From NCBI GenBank assembly GCA_035296965.1, contig DATGZX010000074.1, forward strand, positions 1 through 60,369: a stretch of 60,369 nucleotides of DNA, given 5' to 3'. This document shows positions 53,166 to 60,369 of this stretch, in pieces. A program made the position numbers and the translations under genes. The notes under the pieces are model-generated. The model was not told the DNA's origin. It saw nothing but the letters and a program-made list of their open reading frames with translations, and did not search any database. How positions within the stretch are numbered: position 1 is the first letter of the stretch; each line of letters starts with the position of its first letter. This DNA comes from DATGZX01 sp035296965 (GTDB lineage: Bacteria > Planctomycetota > Planctomycetia > Gemmatales > Gemmataceae).

Positions 53166-53190
53166 TACTAGCCCGAAGCGTAAGCGAGGT
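53166..53190 (+). repeat. Single arm of the TACTAGCCCGAAGCG repeat family
   Basis: TACTAGCCCGAAGCGTAAGC matches the arm at 29246-29277 apart from one base. No complementary arm was found nearby in this 259-base gap. Confidence 0.6.
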
Positions 53191-53251
53191 TCTTCTGATC
53201 GGACTCCTAAAACTCATTGGCTGGCTTTCAACGCCAGCGTCCTACTCATTT

Positions 53252-54082
53252 CTAGGGTTTCTTGGCTTCCGCCGGGGCTGTCTTTGTTGCCGCGCCCGCA
53301 GCGGGAGCGGCCGGCTTCTCCGGCTTGACGGGCTGCGTGGGCGTTGCCTCGACCACTTTGGGCTTTTCGTTTTTCCATTGCTCGGCATTTTTTTTCGTGG
53401 TCACGTACAAGGCTCCGTCGACCGCAACGGAGCGCAGGCCCGCCATGTCGGCCAGCAAGCACACGGCCGTGTCGAGGGGAGCATTGGTCAGGGTAGCCGT
53501 CACTGGGGCCTTACCCTTCTCGCCCACGCGCGCATCGAGCACGATATTGATGCCCGTCAGTTGCGCCAGCTCGCGCAAGGCTTCGCTGAGAGGCCGCTTG
53601 TCAAACTCAGCATCCACGCCGGGCACCAGCTGGGGATAGCCTGCCTTCCAGTATTCCGGCCGCGTGTGCAGCGGGGTCGTGATCAAGATGTGGTCGGGCC
53701 GAGCCAGGTAAGTCCCGTTGAACTGAACCGCGAGCATCCGCAATACCGTACTGAGCCTGACACCAACCATCTTGGGCAGAGAAACCTTGAATTCAGGAAC
53801 CTTGTCCAACCCATAATCGGTCTCGAACGCCTTCGAATCAATGACGATCGTGACATCGTAGCGGTCCTGAATGAACTCGCAGGCATCCTTAAACGGGATT
53901 TCATCCAGACCCTTTTCGAGAGTAATCGGGAGGGCGAGCTTGGCGCGCACCTCTCGGGCCCGCTGGGCTATCAGGTCTGATTCGCGTTGCAAGGGCGTAG
54001 AAGGGACCGACGGTGCACTCCCTGGAACCACGGGAACGCCAAGCAGCACAAGGACGCTGGCCCGAAGAAATGTCGTCATCAT
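53252..54082 (-). CDS. Exported protein with two STN/secretin-N-like domains
   Basis: 276 residues. The start ATG at 54082 follows AGGAGGTGA, a near-ideal ribosome site, and gives the signal peptide MMTTFLRASVLVLLGVPVVPGSAPS. Two similar alpha-beta modules follow: ITLEKGLDEIPFKDACEFIQDRYDVTIVIDSKAF and KRPLSEALRELAQLTGINIVLDARVGEKG with NAPLDTAVCLLADMAGLRSVAVDGALYVTT. These resemble the STN / secretin N-terminal fold found in secretins and TonB receptors. No beta-barrel or secretin domain follows; a Pro/Ala/Lys-rich tail ends the protein. It may be a periplasmic scaffold. The role is unknown. Confidence 0.8.
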   Translation of the reverse strand: MMTTFLRASVLVLLGVPVVPGSAPSVPSTPLQRESDLIAQRAREVRAKLALPITLEKGLDEIPFKDACEFIQDRYDVTIVIDSKAFETDYGLDKVPEFKVSLPKMVGVRLSTVLRMLAVQFNGTYLARPDHILITTPLHTRPEYWKAGYPQLVPGVDAEFDKRPLSEALRELAQLTGINIVLDARVGEKGKAPVTATLTNAPLDTAVCLLADMAGLRSVAVDGALYVTTKKNAEQWKNEKPKVVEATPTQPVKPEKPAAPAAGAATKTAPAEAKKP

Positions 54083-54939
54083 GCAAATCACCTCCTGGAG
54101 ATAGGACGCCCGGAGCAAATGGCCGTCTCGGGCAATGTGAACATCTGGTGAAAACGAATTACATTCTCATCGCGAGCACAGCCTGGGAGTCCTCATCGAT
54201 TCACACAATGCCTTCGCGGTGAAATTACTTCCTGTGTGTCTTAACGGACGCGACCTGGTTTCGTTGGCGCGAGCCTCCTGGAGCCCGGCCATTGCCTCGC
54301 GAGAAGACGCAAAGCCTTATTATCAACCCTTCACGTCCTAAATGAATCGAGGCCAAAACAGCCTGCGAGCTTCTCCATCGTCGGAACGCTGGGCACAGGC
54401 GGTCCGCTGTCCTGCAGAGTCGCTGGCTCAATCTAGAATTTATGATCGCAAGTTGCTTGTGCTCATGAGATTAGATCAATTTTGGGATGAATACTTGCGT
54501 ATTTCAGGTTGCGACGTAGATTTCAGGGTACCGCCCCAGATGGGGTGGATTGCTGTTCTGACTGTACACCCGTCCCGCGGAACGTGAGGTCTATCAAGGA
54601 AGAGAGGTGTCAGGGTGGAACCCTTAGCTTTGCTCGCCGCATGCTCTCCCATGAGCAAAAGGAACCGGCTCTTCATCACAGGGCTGATCCACGGGATGCG
54701 GCACTCTCCACATCGTAGTGATTCCGAGCCCACGACCTCGCAATTGTCCAAAAACTAGGCAGCGACGCGCACGGCGCGATGATATTGCGCCCCGTGCGAC
54801 ATGGCCCGCGCCGAAATCTCCCGTGCCAGGCAAAGAAGCCAGGTCGCCAGGTCGGCCGCTGGCAGGGCCGTTGTTTACGATTTCGCCAGGACGAACTTCC
54901 CCCAAAGCGGTAGTTCGTCGGCTTGGGAAATTTTCCGGG
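54083..54939. other. Long gene-free stretch
   Basis: 857 bases between the STN-like protein and the glycosyltransferase. Short ORFs exist (for example 54342-54587), but none has domain or coding character. The in-frame extension upstream of the glycosyltransferase start (54718-54939) is Arg/Pro-rich and looks non-coding. No tRNA, repeat pair or clear promoter was found. Confidence 0.5.
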
Positions 54940-56334
54940 ATGGCTCCCATGACGACTCGTTCCAAGGAATTGCGACTGGATGTTCCCCAGGATGTTCAGG
55001 GCTGCAGATCGGAGCTGGCCAAGGTCCAGGTGCGGGAATACCTGAGGTTTGATAGTTTCCTATCTCGGAAGCTCGTCGCGCTGCTGGGAATCGTCGCGGG
55101 TTACGCTTGCTATCTTGCCGGTCGGACTGCCAAGGCAATTCACATTCTGTCGGCCGTGCATCGGGCGGCCTACTCGGAATGGGCCAGCAGTTTTGTCGAG
55201 CGGTGGCTAAAGGCGCGGGCTCAGCAGAACGGTCAGGACGCGCACTCCCTGGCGTGGACCTGCGCACGCCACATCGAAGGCCTCTCCAGTACTTCATGGA
55301 CCGCCAAGTTTCATGATGACCCCGCAAGGCTTCTCGGCACGCGCGCGCTCGTATTGAAGTCGCCGGCTCCGAACGAGAAGGGCGTGCTCCTCATCGACTA
55401 CACGTTCGCGTTGCCGCTCTTCGCCAAATGCTTCGACCTCGCGCGGATCTCGAAGCAATATCACATTGTCCTCGAGCCAAGCTGGTCCGGTTATTGCGAC
55501 CTCGACATCCTCTGCTACGCTCGGCTCGACGTGCCTGTTTTCATCCAGGCCCCGGAACCGCGCGACGCCTTGTTTCTCCGCCGGCTTGGTTGCAGCTTCG
55601 TCCCAGTGCCCCTGGGCGACAATTGGTGGGTGGACCATCGCGTCTTCCGGCCGTTGCCAGGCGTGGCCAAGGACGTCGACGTGGTGATGGTCGGTAGCTG
55701 GGGCCGCTACAAGCGACACTACAGGTTCTTCGCTGCTCTAGCCGAGCTGCGGGCGCGCGGAGAAGCGCTTAATGCGGTCCTGCTGGGTTACCCAGCCGAC
55801 TACACCAGGGAGGACATCCTCCGACAGGCGCAGCACTACCATGTGGACGATCAGCTGGAGGTCTACGAACGCCTGTCGCCCGCGGAAGTGAATGAACAGC
55901 TCAACCGCGCCAGGATCAACCTCGTCTGGTCGCGCCGCGAGGGGTGTAACCGATCGAGCATTGAAGGCATGTTTGCAGGCGTCCCTTGCATCCTTCGCGA
56001 AGGCTTCAATTACGGTCAGCCCTACCCGCATATCAACCCCCAAACGGGGAGTTTTTCCTCGGAGGGTGATCTGCCTGATCGGTTGCTCTGGGCGATCCAG
56101 CATTTCCAATCATTCTCCCCTCACGAATGGGCGCTGGAGAACATGACATGCCAGAAGGCAACCGCGGTCCTCGAAAACACCATCCGGGAGACTGCACGCG
56201 CGCGCGGCGAGAACTGGACGCGGGGGCTGGCCGTGAAGGTCACGTACGTCGACAGGATGCAGTACTGGAATGCAGATGAAGCGAAGGAATTTGCCGCCAA
56301 CTTCGACTACCTGCGGTCGGCAATCCGCAAATAG
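54940..56334 (+). CDS. Glycosyltransferase, GT4-like
   Basis: 464 residues from the ATG at 54940 (54949 is also possible). The N-terminal half is atypical, with a hydrophobic stretch (LVALLGIVAGYACYLAGRTAKAIHIL) that may be membrane-associated. The C-terminal half has GT-B landmarks: VVMVGSWGRYKRHYRFFAALAEL, VLLGYPADYTREDILRQAQ, LEVYERLSPAEVNEQLNRARINLVWSRREGCNRSSIEGMFAGVPCIL with the conserved Glu region. It transfers a sugar from a nucleotide donor, probably in exopolysaccharide or glycan synthesis. It is followed 39 bases later by a membrane methyltransferase gene, so the two are likely co-transcribed. Confidence 0.8.
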   Translation: MAPMTTRSKELRLDVPQDVQGCRSELAKVQVREYLRFDSFLSRKLVALLGIVAGYACYLAGRTAKAIHILSAVHRAAYSEWASSFVERWLKARAQQNGQDAHSLAWTCARHIEGLSSTSWTAKFHDDPARLLGTRALVLKSPAPNEKGVLLIDYTFALPLFAKCFDLARISKQYHIVLEPSWSGYCDLDILCYARLDVPVFIQAPEPRDALFLRRLGCSFVPVPLGDNWWVDHRVFRPLPGVAKDVDVVMVGSWGRYKRHYRFFAALAELRARGEALNAVLLGYPADYTREDILRQAQHYHVDDQLEVYERLSPAEVNEQLNRARINLVWSRREGCNRSSIEGMFAGVPCILREGFNYGQPYPHINPQTGSFSSEGDLPDRLLWAIQHFQSFSPHEWALENMTCQKATAVLENTIRETARARGENWTRGLAVKVTYVDRMQYWNADEAKEFAANFDYLRSAIRK

Positions 56335-56373
56335 TGTTCCCCTTCGATAGCCTTGATTCGGGCAGAGGTGGTC

Positions 56374-57408
56374 ATGGATGTGGATTATCGAGGTGTTTCC
56401 ACCCGGGAGGAAATGCCAAGGGAAGCTGGAGAGGATTCAGGAGCGCAACCGCGGGCGCGGCGCGATGCGCCGGGCGGTTTCGGCCGGGGCCCTCGCATAT
56501 CTTTGCTCGCAATATTCTGGCACCAGTACTGCAAACTGGTCCGCGGGCCTTTCCGCACAGTCAAGGCCGCCGTTCTGGGAGCATGTGCAGCTGTCCTCCT
56601 GATTCTGGGCGCCGCGCTGATTGTTCCCGGTCTTACGCAGGTGGCCCTTCTTAGCGCGGCAGCCAGTCTTGTCCTTCTGCTCACCCTCGTCGTGCTCTTG
56701 ATCTCCCGGTTGATTGCCAGGCTGACCGACGTGCAGGCACTCTTTTCTCTTGAATGCGGCTTGGCTCGTTCAGGCTACGTCCTGGACGATTTCTATACGG
56801 ACGGAGCGGCCGCAAATCCTTCCCTGCAGCTCTTGCTGCTCAAGTGCCTCCGCTTCTCCAGGCCGCAGAGGATTTTGGAGCTCGGCTCCGGACAGACCAC
56901 CAAGCTCCTCACGTGTTACCAGAAGGCGAATCCGGACTCCCACGTCATCACCCTGGAACAGGATGCCGATTGGGCCAGGCGCATGCGCGCGCTGATCCCC
57001 CAAGAGGCACAAGGCCATGACTATCGTTACCGGCCGTTGGAGAAGCGTGTTTTTCTTGATCCGCGCTCTTGCCGGCCGATCCACAGCCTGTGGTACCGGG
57101 ATGTAGCCGACTTGCGGGCCCGGCGCTTCGGCCTCATCCTGGTGGACGGTCCGGATCACGGCGCCAAGGGCACGGAATTTACGCCCTACTCGCGCTCCGG
57201 GATCCTCGAATACATTCCGGGAATCCTGGACGATTCCTGGATCCTCGTGTTCGACGATGCCGAGAGATACGGTGAGATCATGACCACCAGGCTGTGCGAG
57301 GCGATTCTAAGTAAGCACAAACGGCCATTCCTTCGCTTCGAGGTCCATGGCGAAAAATCGCAGACCATTTTCTGCTCTCCCTCTCTAGGCTTCCTAGCAA
57401 CCAGTTGA
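56374..57408 (+). CDS. Membrane-anchored SAM methyltransferase-like protein
   Basis: 344 residues from the ATG at 56374, which has GAGG upstream; the frame also opens at TTG 56353. An N-terminal charged stretch precedes two TM helices at about 65-110 (AVLGACAAVLLILGAALIV and LVLLLTLVVLLISRLIA). The soluble part has a SAM-type motif RILELGSGQTTKLL, then ITLEQDADWARRMRAL and LILVDGPDHGAKG. The ELGSGQTT form suggests a FkbM/TylF-like sugar or glycan methyltransferase. It follows the glycosyltransferase gene by 39 bases, fitting a glycan-modifying pair. Confidence 0.75.
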   Translation: MDVDYRGVSTREEMPREAGEDSGAQPRARRDAPGGFGRGPRISLLAIFWHQYCKLVRGPFRTVKAAVLGACAAVLLILGAALIVPGLTQVALLSAAASLVLLLTLVVLLISRLIARLTDVQALFSLECGLARSGYVLDDFYTDGAAANPSLQLLLLKCLRFSRPQRILELGSGQTTKLLTCYQKANPDSHVITLEQDADWARRMRALIPQEAQGHDYRYRPLEKRVFLDPRSCRPIHSLWYRDVADLRARRFGLILVDGPDHGAKGTEFTPYSRSGILEYIPGILDDSWILVFDDAERYGEIMTTRLCEAILSKHKRPFLRFEVHGEKSQTIFCSPSLGFLATS

Positions 57409-57445
57409 GTGCGCCGCCTTTCTGCTCCCAAAGTGGGTTGATGTT

Positions 57446-57534
57446 TTGTTTAATCGCGACCCAGCGGGGAGCGCGAACAGAAGGGACACTGTATCCTGTC
57501 TGTTCGCGCTCCCCGCTGGGTCGCGGTTAAACGA
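57446..57534. repeat. Inverted repeat, GTTTAATCGCGACCCAGCGG family
   Basis: The arms 57446-57480 and 57500-57534 (35 bases, few mismatches) have a 19-base loop. The outer ends match the repeat at 51529-51625, while the inner parts differ. It lies 37 bases beyond the methyltransferase stop. Confidence 0.88.
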
Positions 57535-57705
57535 GTCGTTCCTGTATTCGCTTGGTCGCCGGCAAACGATTTCTACGGATCAGAATCGGGAAAACTCGCA
57601 CCAGAGTCTACTTGATCGGCAGCTTCCGTCGGTTATGCTACTCTAGGGCCTGTTCGACGCGGGGCTGTACAATCCTCAATGTTCGCATGCACCAGGAAAT
57701 CACCG

Positions 57706-59841
57706 ATGAAAAACCGTAGCACCTCTACTTGGAATGCTTATCTCATCATCGTCTGCGCAATCCTGCTCGGCGGCTTGCCGCGCAGCGCAAGCGCGCAAGA
57801 CCGGCTGCAGCACATGCCGGGGTACGAGCAGTACAAGAAAATGAGTCCCGCGATCCGCGACTCCGTCAAGTTGGGCACGCTCGCGGTGACCTGGGTCGAG
57901 GACGGCAAAGCGTTCGAATACCAGAAAGACGGCAAGCGCTATCGCTACAATGTCGCCGCAGGTAAAGCAACCGAACTACCCGGCTCGACCGGCACGCAGG
58001 GTCCCGGCCAGCGCGGCGGCGGCCGCGGTCGGCGCTTCCAGCAAGGCGGGCCCGCGCGCGGCCGGCAGTTTGCCTCGGCGCTGTCGCCCGACGGCAAGCT
58101 CAAGGTGTTTTATCGCGACCGCAATCTCTGGCTAAGCGATCCCAGCGGCGTCGTCGAAACCCCCATCACCACGGACGGCAGCGAGAAGACGCGCACCAAG
58201 TACGGCATCGCGAGCTGGGTCTATGGCGAAGAGCTGTTCCAGCGCACCGCCATGTGGTGGTCGCCCGATAGCGGCAAGATCGCCTACTATGCGTTCAATG
58301 AGAGCCGGGTGCCCGATTATTACCTGTCCCTGAGCCAAACCAAGCTGCACGACACGCTCGACACCGAGGCCTATCCCCTGCCTGGCGACCCAAATCCGGT
58401 CGTGGAACTTTTCGTTTTCGATGTCCACAAGAAGAACGCCGTCCGGGTCGATGTCCGCGACGGCAAGCCTTTCGACAATCACGTTCTCGGCCACTACGTC
58501 TACAACGTTTCCTGGTCGCAGGACGGCAAGGAACTCCTCTTTTACCGCACGAATCGCCGGCAAAATATCATGGAGTTCGTGGCTGCGAATCCCGAGACGG
58601 GAAAATGCCGGGTGATCGTGCATGAGGAATGGCCCTCGAGCTGGGTGGAGAATCTGCCCGAGATGCAATTCCTCAAGGACGGCAAACGCTTTATCTGGAG
58701 TTCCGAACGGACCGGCTGGAAGAACTACTACCTCTACGATCTGACCGGTAAACTGTTGGCAACGCTCACCGGGCATCCACTCGACGTTTCCAATATCGTG
58801 CGCGTCGACGACAAGGCCAAGCTGCTTTACTATCGCGCGCACAGCGGCGACAACCCCATGAAGCTGCAATTGCACCGCGTCGGCCTCGACGGCAAGGGGG
58901 ACAACCGGCTGACCGACCCGGCGTTCAACCACACTGTAAACGTGGCGCCCGACGGAGCCCACTTCATTGACGTGGCGGAAGCGCACGATACCCCGCCCAC
59001 GACGCGCCTGCTGGATGCGAAGGGCAAGGTCCTGGCGGAGCTGGCAACGAGCGATATGACGAAATTCGAGAAGCTTGGACTGAAGCGCGTCGAGCTGCTC
59101 AAGTACAAGGCCGCGGATGGGCAAACCGACCTGTACGGCTTGCTGTACCGCCCGTCGCAGTTCGACCCGAACAAGAAATACCCGCTGCTGGTAAGCGTCT
59201 ATGCTGGGCCGGCTACCAACGGCGCGCGCGAGTCGTTTGCACTGCCCAATGCGCTGACGGAGTATGGTTTCCTGGTGGCTTCGCTCGACTCGCGCAGCGC
59301 TGCCGGGCGCGGCAAGCGCTTTCTGGACGCCATTTATTTGAAGCTGGGCCGCACGGAGATCGACGATCAGGCAGCGGGCGTGAAGTCGCTCTGGAACCGC
59401 CCGTACGTGGACAAGGAGCGCGTGGGCATGTTCGGCACTTCCTACGGCGGCACGTCGTCGGCCCTGAGCCTGCTGCGTTACCCGGACGTTTTTCAGGCAG
59501 CGTGCGCGTCCTCTGCCGTCACGGATTTCCGCAACTACGACAGTATTTACACGGAGCGCTACATGTGGCTGCCCGCCGAAAACAAGGAAGGCTACGATGC
59601 GGGCAGCTTGATGAAATATGCGGACAAGCTCAAGGGCCGGCTGATGCTCTTCTTCGGTACTGCCGACGACAACGTCCACCCAAGCAACACGCTGCAGCTC
59701 ATCCAGGCGCTGCAAAAAGCCGGCAAGAGCTTCGACGTGCAAGTCGGCCCGGATATGGGCCACTCGGGCTTGCGCCAGGAGCGCATGATGGAGTTCTTTA
59801 TCGAAGTCCTCGGAACAGCCAAGCAGCGACCGCAGCTTTAG
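57706..59841 (+). CDS. Exported dipeptidyl-peptidase IV-like serine peptidase (S9B)
   Basis: 711 residues. The signal peptide is MKNRSTSTWNAYLIIVCAILLGGLPRSASAQ; AGGAAA precedes the ATG at 57706. An eight-bladed propeller region includes SWVYGEELFQRTAMWWSPDSGKIAYYAFNESRVPDYYL, where the paired Glu of VYGEELF bind the substrate amino terminus in DPP-IV. The hydrolase domain has Ser579 (FGTSYGG), Asp654/655 (GTADDNVH) and His686 (MGHSG). It should cleave N-terminal X-Pro or X-Ala dipeptides outside the cytoplasm. A Gly/Arg/Gln tract at about 93-121 is inserted before blade sequence. Confidence 0.93.
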   Translation: MKNRSTSTWNAYLIIVCAILLGGLPRSASAQDRLQHMPGYEQYKKMSPAIRDSVKLGTLAVTWVEDGKAFEYQKDGKRYRYNVAAGKATELPGSTGTQGPGQRGGGRGRRFQQGGPARGRQFASALSPDGKLKVFYRDRNLWLSDPSGVVETPITTDGSEKTRTKYGIASWVYGEELFQRTAMWWSPDSGKIAYYAFNESRVPDYYLSLSQTKLHDTLDTEAYPLPGDPNPVVELFVFDVHKKNAVRVDVRDGKPFDNHVLGHYVYNVSWSQDGKELLFYRTNRRQNIMEFVAANPETGKCRVIVHEEWPSSWVENLPEMQFLKDGKRFIWSSERTGWKNYYLYDLTGKLLATLTGHPLDVSNIVRVDDKAKLLYYRAHSGDNPMKLQLHRVGLDGKGDNRLTDPAFNHTVNVAPDGAHFIDVAEAHDTPPTTRLLDAKGKVLAELATSDMTKFEKLGLKRVELLKYKAADGQTDLYGLLYRPSQFDPNKKYPLLVSVYAGPATNGARESFALPNALTEYGFLVASLDSRSAAGRGKRFLDAIYLKLGRTEIDDQAAGVKSLWNRPYVDKERVGMFGTSYGGTSSALSLLRYPDVFQAACASSAVTDFRNYDSIYTERYMWLPAENKEGYDAGSLMKYADKLKGRLMLFFGTADDNVHPSNTLQLIQALQKAGKSFDVQVGPDMGHSGLRQERMMEFFIEVLGTAKQRPQL

Positions 59842-59892
59842 GGAAGGCATGCTTCTGAGCGGGGGACGTTCGTCTCCAGAGGTCGTGATCCT

Positions 59893-59911
59893 CGGGGGCT
59901 CACGCCCCCCG
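59893..59911. terminator. GGGGGC hairpin after the peptidase gene
   Basis: CGGGGGCTCACGCCCCCCG, a 6-base-pair GC stem with a TCAC loop, sits in the convergent junction 52 bases after the peptidase stop. There is no U-tract. Confidence 0.45.
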
Positions 59912-59957
59912 CCCAGTGAGGTTTGATGGGGCAAGTTTCAGTCGTTTCCGCTACGGG

Positions 59958-60140
59958 CTAACGGTGCCAGCGGTAGTTGTACCGGTAGTGGTAGCCCCAA
60001 CCGTAGTAAGCGGGATAGCAGCCTCGATAGACGTACACCCGACCGTGATGGCCGGGGGCAGCCGTGGCTGTGGACGGCGCGAAGGCCAACCCGCCCAGGA
60101 TCATCGCCCCTGCGACCAAGCTTAGTAAGAACTTTCTCAT
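59958..60140 (-). CDS. Tiny exported Tyr-rich protein
   Basis: 60 residues. The signal peptide is MRKFLLSLVAGAMILGGLAFAPSTATAAP, with GAGGAG about eight bases before the ATG. The mature peptide of about 31 residues is rich in Tyr, His, Arg and Gly (RVYVYRGCYPAYYGWGYHYRYNYRWHR) with a single Cys. Small peptides of this kind recur in planctomycete genomes with no known role; envelope structure or metal binding are possible. Confidence 0.75.
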   Translation of the reverse strand: MRKFLLSLVAGAMILGGLAFAPSTATAAPGHHGRVYVYRGCYPAYYGWGYHYRYNYRWHR

Positions 60141-60369
60141 AGGAAACTCTCCTCTTTTTCCCCAACTCTTTCACCCTGCATATTCTTAACGTGGGCTTCG
60201 CCCACCGCCCTGCAATGTGCGCAGTTTGCTTGCGCCCGGCAGGAGGGTGATGGGGGAGTTGATCCTCATATTGCAAGCCAGCGATGTTCTTTTCCCTGCC
60301 TGCTGGCCCGCTTGATAGAGTGAGGTTTTCCCGGAAAAACCGGGAAATAATCGCCAGTGCGGCATTTGT
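60141..60369. other. Right-edge intergenic sequence
   Basis: No gene seen. A small hairpin GTGGGCTTCGCCCAC lies at about 60191-60205, upstream of the Tyr-rich gene on the minus strand. The region presumably holds that gene's promoter. Confidence 0.4.

Noticed and set aside
54718..54939. 74-residue N-terminal extension of the glycosyltransferase
   Set aside because: Arg/Pro-rich, no ribosome site, no domain; it reads like non-coding GC-rich sequence.

Overview
The window is most likely chromosomal DNA of a planctomycete. The evidence is indirect: GC-rich sequence, a MoxR / DUF58 / BatA-vWA block, a PEP-CTERM surface protein, an ECF42-type sigma factor beside a YCII/DGPF protein, quinoprotein-like and DPP-IV-like secreted proteins, a very short DnaA, and many long intergenic inverted repeats. 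I cannot place it to genus from sequence alone.

Layout. 1-3.5 kb: the 3' end of a beta-helix repeat protein, a hotdog thioesterase and a DinB-fold protein. 3.5-12.2 kb: a drug-type efflux operon on the minus strand, with one adaptor and two HAE1 RND pumps. 12.4-14.7 kb: an orphan HigA-like antitoxin and an NAD-malic enzyme. 15.0-20.4 kb: the replication cluster dnaA-dnaN-DUF721-gyrB on the minus strand. The dnaA-dnaN gap carries DnaA-box-like sites, so the chromosome origin probably lies here. 20.7-21.9 kb: cysteine desulfurase. At 21.9 kb the coding strand switches to plus for MoxR, DUF58 and a 1679-residue fused double-vWA membrane protein. 29-36 kb: a BFD-like ferredoxin, a PEP-CTERM protein, a three-gene ECF sigma operon, two methyltransferases and a second DinB protein. 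36-49 kb: a heavy-metal-type RND system (receiver protein, adaptor, small exported protein, CzcA/CusA-like pump), then a porin-like protein, a TolC-family lipoprotein and, divergently, a histidine kinase with its sigma54 activator. 49-60 kb: a small exported protein, the YCII/ECF42 pair, a PQQ-type propeller, an STN-like protein, a glycosyltransferase with a membrane methyltransferase, a DPP-IV peptidase and a tiny Tyr-rich exported protein.

The genes appear to form three working groups: replication initiation; envelope efflux with two-component control; and regulated secreted or surface proteins. The most striking non-genic signal is a set of long, often near-perfect inverted repeats. Each lies just 3' of a stop codon, at five of eight convergent gene junctions and at none of the divergent ones. 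The other leads are a DnaA with no domain I, a 170-residue Ser/Thr-rich insertion in one RND pump, a palindrome and related half-sites in the metal-efflux/kinase region, a Cys-rich N-terminus on MoxR, and Arg-Gly-rich insertions in two beta-propeller proteins.
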